Assembly (NCBI GenBank): GCA_963691705.1
Contig: OY829539.1
Span: 49,760,327-49,824,326, forward strand
Source: Viola odorata
Lineage: Eukaryota > Streptophyta > Magnoliopsida > Malpighiales > Violaceae
Reading direction: 5' to 3'
Length of the DNA stretch: 64,000 nt
How positions within the stretch are numbered: position 1 is the first letter of the stretch; every line of letters begins with the position of its first letter. The notes beneath the pieces were generated by a model. That model saw nothing but the letters and a program-made list of their open reading frames with translations. It was not told the origin of the DNA and did no database searches. The position numbers were made by a program, and so were the translations under genes. Shown piece after piece: positions 45,540 to 56,457 of the stretch.

Positions 45540-46600
45540 CTACATATTCTTATTCGGTCCCTTATGGATAAAATGATAAGTCAGCCAGTTCAACTTGTGT
45601 GCTGGTGATTGGAGCGCAGTATAGACCTCTCTCTTCTGTTTATCTTCAAGAAATTCAGTCGCAAACATAAACATGTCCCCGTTGATATCGAACCCTGGTA
45701 TGGTTATTAGGTCAGCCACAATCTCTTTCAGGGAAGGGACTTCAGGTTCAGTAACTCTTGAGGTACCCGATGAACTCCTAGAGGCCACCGCACCAACCAA
45801 TGTATCGAGGTGTCTAGCTAGCATTGTTGCCCCCCCTGATTGCCTCTTCCCTCTCTTGAAATGAGTGCTTGACTTGTCACTACCCCCTACTTCAACATTT
45901 CTCTTCCTCCTATTACTTGCAGTGCTCGGTTGAGTACCTCCTATTCCAGTCTCAAACATTTCATCCAAACTCTCTTCAAATGGAATCCCCTCCGCTGAGG
46001 TGTAACCTTCAACATCAGCTTGCTCCTCTTGAGGTGTAACGTTCACATTACATCCGGGTGATATAGCAAACTCTCCGGTAGCTACGATGGTGGAAAACAT
46101 CCGCTCTAATTTCTCTTCAAGTTGAGGTTCAATTCCACTAATTCTGAAATTTGCATAACTCGGGTTTACCTACACATAAAGAGATCCAAAATGATCCATC
46201 ATGTAGCAATTATGTTATAAAAACAAAGAAAGTAGAGCAAACAAAATGCAAAAAACTTAAAACTAACCTTGATTTTTTCTCCCCACCACGCATCATCTGC
46301 ACCAATAGTATTTTTGGATGTATCCCATCCTAAACCCGTCTCATTACGCATCAAATCTTTCCATAATTTATACTCTTTTTTTAAACTATCCCATTTGTTC
46401 TTAAGTTGTTTTTACCCATAATCTAATGCAGTTTGTTTACGGAACTCATTGATAATATAGTCCCAACCTTGTTTGTTGAAATGAGTGTGTGGCCTAAACA
46501 TTTTTTCAATAGCTCGGATGCAAATATCACAGAAAGTATGCACTGTACTCCTGTGCCAAACAGCCTTGGGTACTTTACTTCTAGTTCCTTGGGTACTCAT
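45540..46600 (-). pseudogene. Harbinger Myb/SANT-like DNA-binding protein
   Basis: Exons 46600-46268 and 46169-45540, 321 codons spliced, single intron (GTTAGT...GTGTAG). The N-terminal Myb/SANT-like domain has CDICIRAIEK, FNKQGWDYI, KQLKNKWDSLKKEYKLW and GWD motifs. The C-terminal part has a basic KRGKRQSGG nuclear-signal-like patch, then a helical region (ATEFLEDKQKREVYTAL). In this superfamily the protein binds the transposon ends and helps the transposase into the nucleus. A TAA at 46412-46414 in the middle of the Myb domain breaks it. Confidence 0.88.
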
Positions 46601-48803
46601 CTACAACAAAGATAATACATTTATGATACCCACTTTTTTTTTTAGGCCACACAATACATGTGTCAGTGCTAAGGAAAAAATGCAAATTTCAATTTCTAAC
46701 ACTCTAGATTTCAGGAAAAGAAAAAGAAAAGAAGTTAACCACGGACATCAAGAAAATCAGCATACCAGAGGAGAAGAAGAGGCCTAAAAGGGTACTGGAA
46801 ACTAATGTAGCAGAACAGAGATTCAATACATGTACCAAGGTATAGCCTCCTGCTATAATTAGTAAATGTCAATAGATTTCATTACATTGGTCCAAATTCA
46901 AAATTAATGCATATTACAACCGCATCAACAAGTGAACTAAACAACAAGACTAAAACACACTCCCCAGGCACCAACAGTGCCAACACACATCTGCACCATA
47001 AAAATTCCATGTCTAGCACTTATAATCCAGGTAATAAAACAAACTACGAGTGATATTGCCTTGCAGATAAATTTGATAAACAAAGCCAATGAAGCAAAAA
47101 AAAAAAAATACTCCCAAGAACAAATCCTATATGAAAGTTAAGAACCCAAGGTCAAGTTTGCCAAGCAGTGCTTCAGCACTATGTGTATATTTGGTTGCCA
47201 TATGTGGTTTCTATAGTATTAAATACCAATGAACAAGTATAGCAACAGTCCATCCAGCCAAAAAGGGAAAAGCAATTTACAAAATTAACTCCACCATTGT
47301 CTTAGAACAATCACTCCCCTCCAAACCACCGACATGTGAGAACTCACCAAATTGCAATTGGCAAAATTATCAAACAAGGCTTTGACCAGGAACAAGTCTA
47401 GCATCAAATATCAATATCAATTTTTAATGTGAAGCAGACAGAAAGGGAGAAAACAAACAGAATCAGCAAGTTCATACTAAATAAATAAACAGTTCACGTT
47501 TGACTGGTTCTACGAACGTTATAAGTGGCTAAAGAAAAGGTCAGACTCTACCTACTATCCGTATATTTGGTTTCCATATGTGGTCGGAAATTTTTGCACT
47601 GTATTTACACTCGATTCATACATATATCTGTATCATAGCCCTCTACAATGAACTTTTGATAAGAAAAACTTCATTATGGTTCGTGTGATTCAAAAAAATC
47701 GTCATCACGTGAACCTTTCAGCATGTCATCTCTCATAATTATTGAATAATCATGTAATTACTTTACCAGACATGATCATTGTTCGATATACATACAATTT
47801 CCACTAAAATGCCAAGCAACAGTGGCCACAAACCAGCATTCATTCTCATACCAAAACTATACGATTCAGCACAAATGCAGCTCATACAAGTCAAAAACAG
47901 CATACGGTGCGATTGAACATGTGTTGTTCCTGTCTTCCTTCTCATATTTATTGTTTTCTCTATTTCGTTTCTAAGATTAACTTTCTCACACTTACGCTAT
48001 AAATGTCTACAGAATGGAAAATACCCTAGTCAGTCCTTTCCATTTCTAAGTTACCTTAAACCATATTCAAATTTTGAACCTAGTCATTTTTAAGGAAGGA
48101 TATAGGTTTCGAACTGTAAGAAGGAAGATCCATTGATTGTGCTAAAACTGGTATAAGTAGGAAGAGTGGAAACTTACCGTGGATAACAAGGAGGAGCAGA
48201 ACGAGGAGGAGCAGGGCGGCGGAGGATGAGCAGCAGATCGAGAAGGAGCGGAGCAGAGCAGAGCGAGGAGGAGCAGCAGATCGGCGGAGGATGAGCAGCG
48301 GTTTTAGGTTGGGTTTTGTTACTTGAAACCTAAAATCAAAACCGCGTGGTAGGAAGGAAGATTTGGCGGATGATTTTTGAAATTGATCAATGGGTTTTGT
48401 TTGTATAGATGTAAGGATTAATCGGTGAAACTTGGAGAGAATTTGGGTAAGATTTGGGTAGAAAACGAAGGAAAAATCGATTTGAGAAGAGGGAGTGCGG
48501 GTCGCTGGGTTGTCGAGCTCGTTTGACAAGAATGAGGAGGATGGCTGTGTTTTTGGGCTTTTATACCTGGTATACTTGTAATTAAGAAGGAATACCCTCA
48601 ATATTTTTGTCTAAAAAATTTGAGCCCAGCTTCCCGTCCTTTCCTCAAAACGCCCGTTTTGGCCCGCTGGAGCGCCTTGCTCCAGTCTGAGAAGCGTGCA
48701 TTTCCCTTGGATTGAAACTGGGCTTCTCAAGAAGCCCAGTTTTAAAGGTGTTTACCAAACACCTTTAGTTGGCTTTTTGGTTTTGTAGAAGTGATTCTCA
48801 AGT
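46601..48803. other. Harbinger non-coding region
   Basis: No gene supported. The ORF at 48601-48080 has a low-complexity Ser/Leu-rich product and overlaps what should be promoter and leader for the minus-strand genes. Confidence 0.55.
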
Positions 48804-48827
48804 AGAACCTTAGCCCCAAAGGGGCCC
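48804..48827 (-). repeat. Right terminal inverted repeat of the Harbinger element
   Basis: On the minus strand GGGCCCCTTTGGGG.TAAGGTTCT; pairs with 40919-40942, followed on the plus strand by TAA. Confidence 0.75.
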
Positions 48828-49286
48828 TAAGGCTTTTTGGGAATATGTCGCTACTAACAAAAGTTATAAGTAAAATTAGCAGAAAATTTAGTAAAGTGTC
48901 AAAGTGATGGAACACTTGGAAAATAATGACGCCGCGGAGAAGCAGAGCGTCTAAAGGGGAGATCCAATCATCTTAAGCATGGTACGAGATGATGGCGAGG
49001 AGCGGATCTACCCTATTGCGCGGAGAGAAACGCGCGACGACATGGCGCGTTGTGACCCCGCAAGGGAAGCTCGAAGGCGCAGGCCATATCAGTTCAACGA
49101 TGGCAAGCCAATTTTGAAAGAAGGGCTAACGAAAGCAAAGTGAGAAAGAGCATCGATAAAGTAAAATGATGGCAAATGGTGCAAACTATTTATACAAGAG
49201 GGGATACTTGTTTAAACAAAAGGCCCCAAAAACACAAAAAGGACAAAGAAGTCGGGGCGCCCGATGGACCAAAAGAGAAGTGACAC

Positions 49287-51616
49287 TTACGGCCTGGGCG
49301 TGCTGCCATCCCCCTCGCTTTGTCGTGACCTCTTCGCTTGACGGTAGCCCTCTTCCGTGAGGAACCCAGACTTTTTCTTGAAGAGGCGAATGATGGCGTC
49401 AGCATCGAAGAAATGGCGGCCGTGGTGCTTAATGAAGCAGTCGGCCATGAGGCCTGCAGTTTGTTCCATAAACCATTTACACTTGTCCGCCGTTTCCTCC
49501 ATGAGAGCGGCATTCTTACTTTGCTCCGCTTGAAGGGCGGCATCCCCCGCGGCCTGGCGTCCTTTGGCCTCTTCCAACTCTTTCCTCGTAACTCACAAAC
49601 TGGTTTCCACACATTGCCGCTCTTCAACACTCTTCCTCAGCTCCTCTTGAGTTTTATGAAGTTCCCTTTGGTACTTGCTGATTTCTTCCAAAAGCTAGTG
49701 GTTAGTGTTGCGCCATTCCTGGGAGGAAGATTGGAGAGAGCTCATTCGTCTCGTCACATTCCTAGACCAGTAATGGAAACCCTGAAAGCTAGAGAACAGA
49801 TGGGTCCTTATCTGCTGCAGTTGCTCGCCCTCGGCAACAGAGAGGAAGGCATGCTCCTCCTCCTCAACCGACATCAGATGCCCTGCCAGATAGGCAGATG
49901 TCGCTAGGGAACTGTCGCCCCCAATGCTGGGAACCCGCGCTGCCAAATGTTACTTAAGTCAACTTTATGGGTGGCAGCTCCGCTAGAGAGTATAGTGCTT
50001 AGGTCAGCCACCATGCGCGGAGTGTCCACCTGGGGAAGAGAGGGAGAGACTGTCTGAACAGCATTAGGAATGAAGAAGACATCAGGAGGGGACGGAGGGG
50101 AACGATTAGATGGTCCAGCGTCAATATTGAAACCGCCGGTTGGTAGGGAAGGAAAGTCCTCCTCTGCAAGATCCTCTAGGAAGTCCAAGGGATTGCCGGG
50201 TGGAGGAGACGACGCGGCAAAAGAAGAGTGAAGCGGCGCAGAAGTAGCCCTGTTCCCTGCCAGGCCAGAGCCTTGATGACCCGCCAAAGGGCTGATATTA
50301 GTGGCGCCGCCATGTCCCTCCTGACCAGCGGCAATGTCATTCGCTGAAGCTGAGTCCTCATTAAGACGCGGTCGCTTGGGACCAAGAATACCCGACAAAT
50401 CTATGTCGTCGCGTGAAGGAGTGGCAGAAGAGGCAACAGTAGCGGTATCCTATGAGCAAAAGAAATAGGAGAATTAAGAAGCGGACACAAATATATAGAC
50501 AGAGAAAATTTTGTAAAAACCACTTGAACAGAGGGACGGGTAGGAGCGATAACGCGAAGGCGGAGAGTTCTTTTCTTCTTTCTTGCAAGGGAAGGACGAG
50601 AAGATGACGCTTGAGCAGGAACAACGCTAGGGGAGGAAACTGGCTCAGTCGTTGATGTAGCAGTAGCCTCCGCTCGAGGAAGAGAAGAGGACTCAGGTGC
50701 AGAAATGGACGCGTGCATGGTGTCAGTTACGGCACCAGCCGAGGTGGCAGAAAGAGCCCTTTTTTCTCTCTTCTGCTGAGCTCTTCTCTCTCTTTTCTTG
50801 ATGCAGTCAGGTTTCCACCCGGCCGGAGGATATGTAGAAATAAGAAATGAATGTTAGAGTTAGTATTGGCATGGAACAGTGAACAAAGAGACGGTGCTTA
50901 CTTTGAATACAATCCTGGATGTCGCCCCAGCACGCGAGTTCGCGAGTGCGAACACCAGGAATCCCCGACAGGTTGAGCAGCTTGTCTAGCCAGCCTTGGT
51001 CAACCGGTCCTAACTCTGGCCTGCCACCCCAGGCAGCGTCTCGGACGACGAGATTAAACCCGCTCCGCCACAAAGGCTGGGGCAGATTGATGATGAAGAA
51101 TCCTTTCTTCCAAGCATCAATAGAGGATTCAAGGAATAACAGCTTCCAGATAAAGGGGTTTAGAGCTTCAACATCATAGCGAGGCGATATCGCTATGATG
51201 CCATTGTTATGATGGTATAATTGAAAAAGGGAACGAAGTAACAACAAGGAAGGAGATTCATTCCCTATATATCTACAGAGGACTATAAAAGGATAAATGC
51301 CGCAATAGGTGTTTGAACTCAATTGGGCAGCATTCAGATCAAATTCAGAGAATAACTCGGCAATTAAGGGATCTAGAGGCAACCGAATACCATAATGAAA
51401 CATTTTGGCATAAAGAACCCTACTGTTTCCAGGTAATTCGCTATTAAGGCGAAGGGACTTTGGGGCAACTTCAGTAGAATACCCCTCCAGCTGATCGAGG
51501 GTAGCATTATAGCTCCGCAGGCACCGTCGAAGGACGGCGGTGGAAGCAATGGTGGAAGCAGTAGTGTCAATATCCCCCTCCCTAGCAGAGCGGGGATAGC
51601 GCCGATTACGAGCCAT
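49287..51616 (-). pseudogene. Antisense gene B of TAT-2
   Basis: Exon 1 (51616-50902) is fully open. It has a basic start (MARNRRYPRS), then the PF04195-like domain with SLRLNSELPGNSR, YGIRLPLDPL, LCRYIGNESPS, IAISPRY and GFFIINLPQPLWRSGF. Exon 2 (to 50524) has PPAGWKP and a run of basic residues (KKRERRAQQKRE). Exon 3 (50449-49287) has a Pro/Ser-rich linker, then a coiled coil ending in KCKWFMEQ and an FFDAD region matching B of TAT-1. The acceptor of intron 1 appears lost: ACATAT stands where an AG is expected. Exon 3 has a frameshift near 49920 and stops near 49694 and 49580. Minus strand, antisense to TAT-2 gag-pol. Confidence 0.8.
50450..50523 (-). other. Intron 2 of gene B (TAT-2)
   Basis: Donor GTGGTT, acceptor CTCATAG, 74 bp, between complete codons as in TAT-1 and TAT-3. 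Confidence 0.6.
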
Positions 51617-51991
51617 GAGCAAGCTTAAAAGAAGAATAGAGAGGAAGGTACCTGTGGTGAGGAGAAGATCGAAACACCCGGGCGGTGGCGGATCGTAGGA
51701 GGAAGAAGAGGGATTGTCTTTTCTGTTCTTCCTTTTCGTCTTTGAAAGAGAAAGGTAACAAGAGATAAAGAGAAAGCACGTGGGGGGTTTTTTAACCCTA
51801 AGGACTAAAGGGGACGACGGGTCAAGCGATTGTAGTGTGTGACGTGTCAAGGGCAAAGAGACGCGGGAAGCGGGTGCAATCCCTGAGGAGCGAAAAGACA
51901 TGCTCAGCCCGCCAGTCTTTTAGTGTTCCCCTTTGATGACACGTGGGCTCAAAGCATCATGGCTATCTCCCCTGTATCAATTAAAAGAGGT

Positions 51992-52010
51992 CAGAGCATT
52001 AAATGCTCTG
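51992..52010. promoter_or_regulatory. 19-bp palindrome upstream of gene B (TAT-2)
   Basis: CAGAGCATT-A-AATGCTCTG, perfect, about 380 bp before the B ATG. A CACGTG G-box core lies between it and the gene (about 51940). Counterparts occur in TAT-1 and TAT-3. Confidence 0.55.
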
Positions 52011-52294
52011 AAAAGGGCGCAGTCAAACCCGGCGTAAAGCAGCGGCAAGATGTAATGCCGCGGCATGCAAGAGGCGAAGTGCGAAGAAAATGTAGTCAAG
52101 CGACATGTGATAAAGGGCGACATCGTTAAGAAACACGCATTATTTAGTCAATATTATAAGATCTGTTAATTATCACAACCAAGGAGGCGACGTCAAAAGT
52201 CCAAATGGGAAAAATAATACAACAAGGGAGTAAGTAAAGAAGCGGCACCAACAATCAAGCGGCATCAAATGTGCCCTTCCCAGGCACTGATCCG

Positions 52295-54451
52295 CTACTC
52301 CTCTTCGGAGGAGAGGAAACCCTCTTGGCTCTCATCAATCTCTTTCATCCTGGCGGAGGCATACTTGGCGACCTCAGCGGGGTCAGCGGACCTGCCGCGG
52401 TGTTGATCTGTCACTCCAGCGATAAAGGCTTATTCAGTCTTCTTCTTCCACCAGGTCACCTTCTTCAAAGCTTTCGATAGGTACGCATCACGAGAGCATA
52501 CCTCCTCAAGAAGGAATGAGTTCTTCTTCCTCTCAGCAACCAACTCAGCCTCTAAAGCTTCAACCTGGGCTTTTCCTTTAGATCTTTCCCGAGAAAGGTC
52601 AGCGCGGCACTCGCGCAGTTCGGCCTGAGCGCGTTTGTGGAGTCGCGACAGCTCCTCTACCTTTGCTAAGGCACCAGAGTTTTGAGATTGGGCACTGCGA
52701 GCCTTGATGAAATAATGAAGTTGTCGAAAGGCAGCAAGGCAGTTGTTCATGACGCGCACATACTGAACTTCGGGAGGAAGTTGCAGTAGCCTACTCTCCT
52801 CCTCGGAGGCGCGAAACATTTCACAGGCCAGGATAGTCGTGGTCTGATCTTGTGATAAGGGGTTTGATATACCCAGGGCACGAAACCCGTCAGTCCCAAA
52901 TTTTGACAGATTTAACCGGTGAGAGGGGGGCCCCTGGTGCCCGTCAAGAGAAAGATCAGCAACAAAGCAAGGGGTGGAGATACCGCCTGAGCCCCCAATG
53001 TCTCGAATCGAAGTAAGGAACAACGGGCAAGGGGACTTCGGGGGAGAGTGAGAAGAACCAGGTTCGCTTGGGACTGAGGGACGCACGTCGAGAATGCAGG
53101 GGCCAATGGGCGAATGTGGACGCTCCATGACAGGAGCGGAATCCGCAGCGGCATCGTCGCGGCAGATGAGGTCTTGTTGGGGGCAGCCAGCCCAGAGTCG
53201 AGGAAGCGCCACCCAGTGAAGCGGCACCCTCCATAGTGGTGTCGGGAGAAGTGGCAGTCTGGGAAGCGACAGTAGCTGCGGCGTCGCTTGGAGGAGATTG
53301 AGCAGCCATCTTGGTCGCTTAAGCTTCGCTTGCTTCCCTTAGCTTCCTTCGTTGAGCTGAGGAAGCCGGGCGGAGGCTCAGTTCCATGTCCATGTCCTCC
53401 ATGTCCTCGACTCCGTAGGAGAAAATCTTTGTCTCGGTCACTGGCAAACCAGACCCGGACCTCTTCCTCCGACTGGGCAACCAGTTTTCCACGAAGCGGG
53501 AAGTGCGGAAGGAGGAACCGCTTTCCCTGGAAAGAATCTCGTCTAAAGCTCTTTTCTTTATGGGCATACGGTGATCAGCTCGAGCCCCAGCGGAAGTAGA
53601 GGGAGCAGTCGTTGAAAGGGCGGCAACCTTGTGTGGAGCGTCACCTTCGGAGAGCGGTCGAGCGATGGTTTCCCCTGTGAAACGTTATGTTAGTAAACAA
53701 GGGGTAAGCAAGGCAGCGGCGAAGCTCAAAAGCTCACCTATGGTACACTCAGTTAAAGGCCTGTACAAGGTAAAGTTTCGGATCTTGAAAGAGGACTCCA
53801 TCTCCAGTAAGGCGTTGGCCTGATCCAACTCTTCCCTAGACAAAGGCGCCGGCCTCGCCCAATCAACCACCTCCAGGTTGAAGTCAGGACGCCACAGGCG
53901 AGAGGGTAATTCGACAATGAAGAAACCGCTCTTCCAGTTTTCGACGTTCCCCTCGAATCCTTGAAATTTCTGCCAAAAAGGCCTCGCTAGAGCATCATCC
54001 CATCTTGGAATAATATTAATGAAGCCGTCGTGAAAAACCAGAGTCAAGAACTTGCGGAATAAAGCGACAGAGGGAGCAAGATATCTTTTAATTCGCAAGC
54101 ACGAAGGAAGGCGTAGATGCAGCTCCATGCGGGAGGGGTAATCTGTGCAGGGTTAAGCCCGTGCTCGCGCAGCACACGCTCTAGCGTGTCATGAACCGGG
54201 AGGCGGAACCCATATTGAAACATTTTAAAATAAAGAATCCTATGAGTTTTCCAGAGCCGGCTATGAAGCCTCACAGTGTCAGAAGGAATAGTGGGGCGAT
54301 AGCCGCAGGGGAAGGTAATATTATTGCTTTCCAGTTCGAGGCGTAAGATAGTGGGGCAAGTAAAGATGCTAGGGGTGTTTTCAAGTTCGGGATATCGAGA
54401 AATTGGCCTAGGGGTAGCTAAAGAGCTAGATTGAGATCTCGTGCGAGGCAT
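52295..54451 (-). pseudogene. Antisense gene A of TAT-2
   Basis: Exon 1 is 54451-53738: basic start MPRTRSQ, NTPSIFTC, VRLHSRLW, KMFQYGFRLPVHD, PAQITP, AFLRACELK, then GFFIVELPSRLWRPDF. Intron 53737-53675. Exon 2 runs to TAG 52295, with ENWLPSRRKR, EDMDMELSLR, a Pro/Ser/Ala-rich linker, CILDV, the conserved FRALGISNPLS, and a coiled coil with KAQVEALEAEL. A WWKKK motif and a short acidic tail (SSEEE) follow. Breaks: a one-base shift near 54078, a stop at 53319, frame changes near 53230, and TAA at 52430-52432. It is the best full-length guide to gene A architecture in the window. Confidence 0.8.
53675..53737 (-). other. Intron of gene A (TAT-2)
   Basis: 63 bp, GTGAGC...TTTCACAG, same codon and phase as the 65 bp intron in TAT-1. 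Confidence 0.75.
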
Positions 54452-54920
54452 GATAGATAAAGCAGCAAAGGAAAATCAAAAACAAGATCGAGCAGAATAC
54501 CTTGAAAGAGAGAAGACTGAAATTAATAGGCGAGTCGTCTGGATGCGAACGAGAGAATTTCCTCAGAGCGAGCGAAAAATTAAGAGAGTTCTGAAGTATA
54601 AAAAGGAGCAAAAAGGTACGAAGAAGGAGCATTTTTTTCCTTTTAAAAGAGACGGTGGAAAATTCAGCCAGAAGGACAACCTATCACAGCAAGACACGTA
54701 CGGGACAAGTGGAACACGTGGAAAGACCCTGACAGAAACTTAAAGTCAAGCGCTCGCCTCGAATGTCATAAAAGAAAGACTCGTTAATTACAAGAAACCC
54801 CACAAAGATGGTCGTCTGAAGCGGCAATTGGCTGTCCAGCGGCAGTTATCCTATGGGGCGGCGATTATAACAAAAGCGAAAAGAGAAAGGCAAATGACAG
54901 TTCGTTTCATTTCATTCTGT

Positions 54921-54926
54921 TTTATT
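54921..54926 (-). terminator. Likely poly(A) signal of gene C (TAT-2)
   Basis: AATAAA on the minus strand about 46 nt after the C stop codon, matching TAT-1. Confidence 0.55.
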
Positions 54927-54971
54927 CATTAAAAGAGAAAGCCAGCGGCATCTACAATAAGTGCGACATCA

Positions 54972-55460
54972 TCAGTCTTCGTCCGCCCAGTGTACGTCAT
55001 AGACGTAATCATAATCTTCCGGAGATGATGGCGACCCACTGTTATAGAAAGGAAAGGGCTCGCCAATCTCGAAAGGTCTTTTACCAAGCCCAGTCGCGGA
55101 ACCTGTCATAGGCGCAGTTTCCTTCTTTGAAGCGGCGTGAGAGCTTTCCCTCAGGGTCGAGGTAACCAGTCCTGTGGCGGCATCTTGCATAGAAGTCCCG
55201 TCCTTGGGAAAAGGACAAGGGACGGATGGTGGCACTTCATCCTTTGGCCGCAGCGAAAGGTAGTGAGGTTCAAAGTCGGCAATAAAGGATTTGAAAGATT
55301 ATTTCTTTGTTTTCTTCAATCGCTTGCGACCCCGGCACTTTACGGAACGTCTGGCAGGCCTCCAGGGGGGTGAGAGCGGAGGATTGTCAGAGTCGGGAGA
55401 AGTCAGAGGGGTCGGAGGAGAATTGCGAGCGGCAGTGTACAAAAAACGGGAGTCAGCCAT
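54972..55460 (-). pseudogene. Antisense gene C of TAT-2
   Basis: One frame of 163 codons from ATG 55460, broken only by a TAA at 55299-55301. MADSRFLYTAARN start, SPPWRPARR then a basic KCRGRKRLKK patch, a Ser/Thr-rich middle (SHAASKKE), and an acidic aromatic C-terminus ending HWADED. It aligns end to end with C of TAT-1, which is open. TATATAAT lies about 70 bp upstream (55534-55527). Confidence 0.7.
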
Positions 55461-55526
55461 GGAAATGTCAGTAAGAGTGAGAAGCAAGAAGGAAAAAGAT
55501 GAATAGAGAAGGAAAGAAAGAGCCCC

Positions 55527-55534
55527 ATTATATA
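55527..55534 (-). promoter_or_regulatory. TATA box of gene C (TAT-2)
   Basis: TATATAAT on the minus strand, 67-74 bp before the ATG. Confidence 0.55.
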
Positions 55535-55889
55535 GCCGAGGTGAGGAAGCGTGCCTGCCTTTTCGCGTATTATCGAGAACAGTTAATGCTATCAAAGATA
55601 ACGTCTGTTGGGGGGAAAGATCTGACTCCGCAACTGTCAAAAGTCTGCACCAGCCAGGAGGCACCGAAATCGTTGCCCAATCCGTTAACACTAAAAAACA
55701 GCGCAAAATATATTCAAAACGGATGTGATATGGGAAAATCGTCATTATGAGCCAGGTAGGCAGACAAAGTTACGGGATCCCAAGGAACACCAAGCCCACA
55801 ATAAGTGAGAATAAAAATTGTTTTGTAAGAAAGGCGAATGAGAAAGAAGAAAGCATTGACAGCGCGGCAAGCGAATAAGGGAAAGCATA

Positions 55890-55895
55890 TTTATT
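55890..55895 (-). terminator. Likely poly(A) signal of gene D (TAT-2)
   Basis: AATAAA in an AATAAATAAAT run, about 87 nt after the D stop, as in TAT-1. Confidence 0.55.
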
Positions 55896-55981
55896 TATTT
55901 AAAGGGCTCAGCGGTCCGGAGTTACAAAAGGCGGCCCCAGAGGAGCACAGAAAGACACGCCAAGAGGATCACCGTCGCTGG

Positions 55982-56368
55982 TCAGGCATTCGACCCAGCG
56001 TCATCATCTTCCCATTCTAGGAAAGGAATTTCCCTCAGGGCATCCTCGAGAGCAGTCAGTTCAGAAGAATAGGCCCTCATACTCTTCAGGCAGCGTCCCA
56101 GCAAGTCCTTCCTATGCTGTAGCGTCGTCATCAGCAGCTGAATCTGAGAAACAGCCACTGACAGCTTCACCGCTTTCTCCACGGGACAGAAATCCTCCAG
56201 GGTAACGGCAGTCTGTCTAGCTTGCAGGGGAGTCAGCATCCCCTGGAGCTCCAGTATATCCTCCGAGGTCTTAACGCTCAGCGAACCCAGGAAATCAGTA
56301 TCTGCCTGAGTTAGGTTCCTCAGGGCATGGGTTTTGGAGAGCAGGAAGTTTTTGGTGACTTCGTCCAT
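55982..56368 (-). CDS. Antisense gene D of TAT-2, intact, 128 residues
   Basis: Complete open frame from ATG to stop, no breaks. The product looks almost wholly helical with heptad-like Leu spacing: FLLSKT, LTQADTDFLGSL, ILELQGML, QIQLLMTTLQHRKDLL, MRAYSSELTALEDALREIP. The tail is short and acidic (EWEDDDAGSNA). No known domain recognised. Homologues lie at the same place in TAT-1 (partial, two stops) and TAT-3 (one stop), with the same TATA spacing and poly(A) layout. It is the antisense gene nearest the 3' LTR, about 230 bp from it. Coiled-coil association with A or B is possible but unproven. Confidence 0.75.
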   Translation of the reverse strand: MDEVTKNFLLSKTHALRNLTQADTDFLGSLSVKTSEDILELQGMLTPLQARQTAVTLEDFCPVEKAVKLSVAVSQIQLLMTTLQHRKDLLGRCLKSMRAYSSELTALEDALREIPFLEWEDDDAGSNA

Positions 56369-56449
56369 GGAAAGAAGAGAGATAAAGAAATTTGAAGAGA
56401 GAGGTGAAAAAGTTGTGAGAGTTATGAGGCAAGTGCAAAATGAAAAGCC

Positions 56450-56457
56450 TATTTATA
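56450..56457 (-). promoter_or_regulatory. TATA box of gene D (TAT-2)
   Basis: TATAAATA on the minus strand, 82-89 bp before the D ATG; conserved in TAT-3. Confidence 0.6.

Larger units (their letters stand above)
40919..48827 (-). mobile_element. PIF/Harbinger DNA transposon (7.9 kb), inserted in TAT-2
   Basis: Terminal inverted repeats of about 24 bp are only partly matched (about 16 of 24): GTGCCTGTTTGG... on the left against GGGCCCCTTTGG... on the right. TAA flanks both ends (40916-40918 and 48828-48830), the 3-bp target duplication expected for this superfamily. It encodes the two standard proteins on the minus strand, a DDE transposase and a Myb/SANT-like protein. Both are broken, so it is non-autonomous now. 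A Helitron is inserted inside. Confidence 0.9.

Noticed and set aside
48080..48601. 173-residue minus-strand ORF in the Harbinger element
   Set aside because: Ser/Leu-rich low complexity, located where the promoter and leader of the Myb-like gene should be; overlapping GAGGAGCAG repeats explain it.
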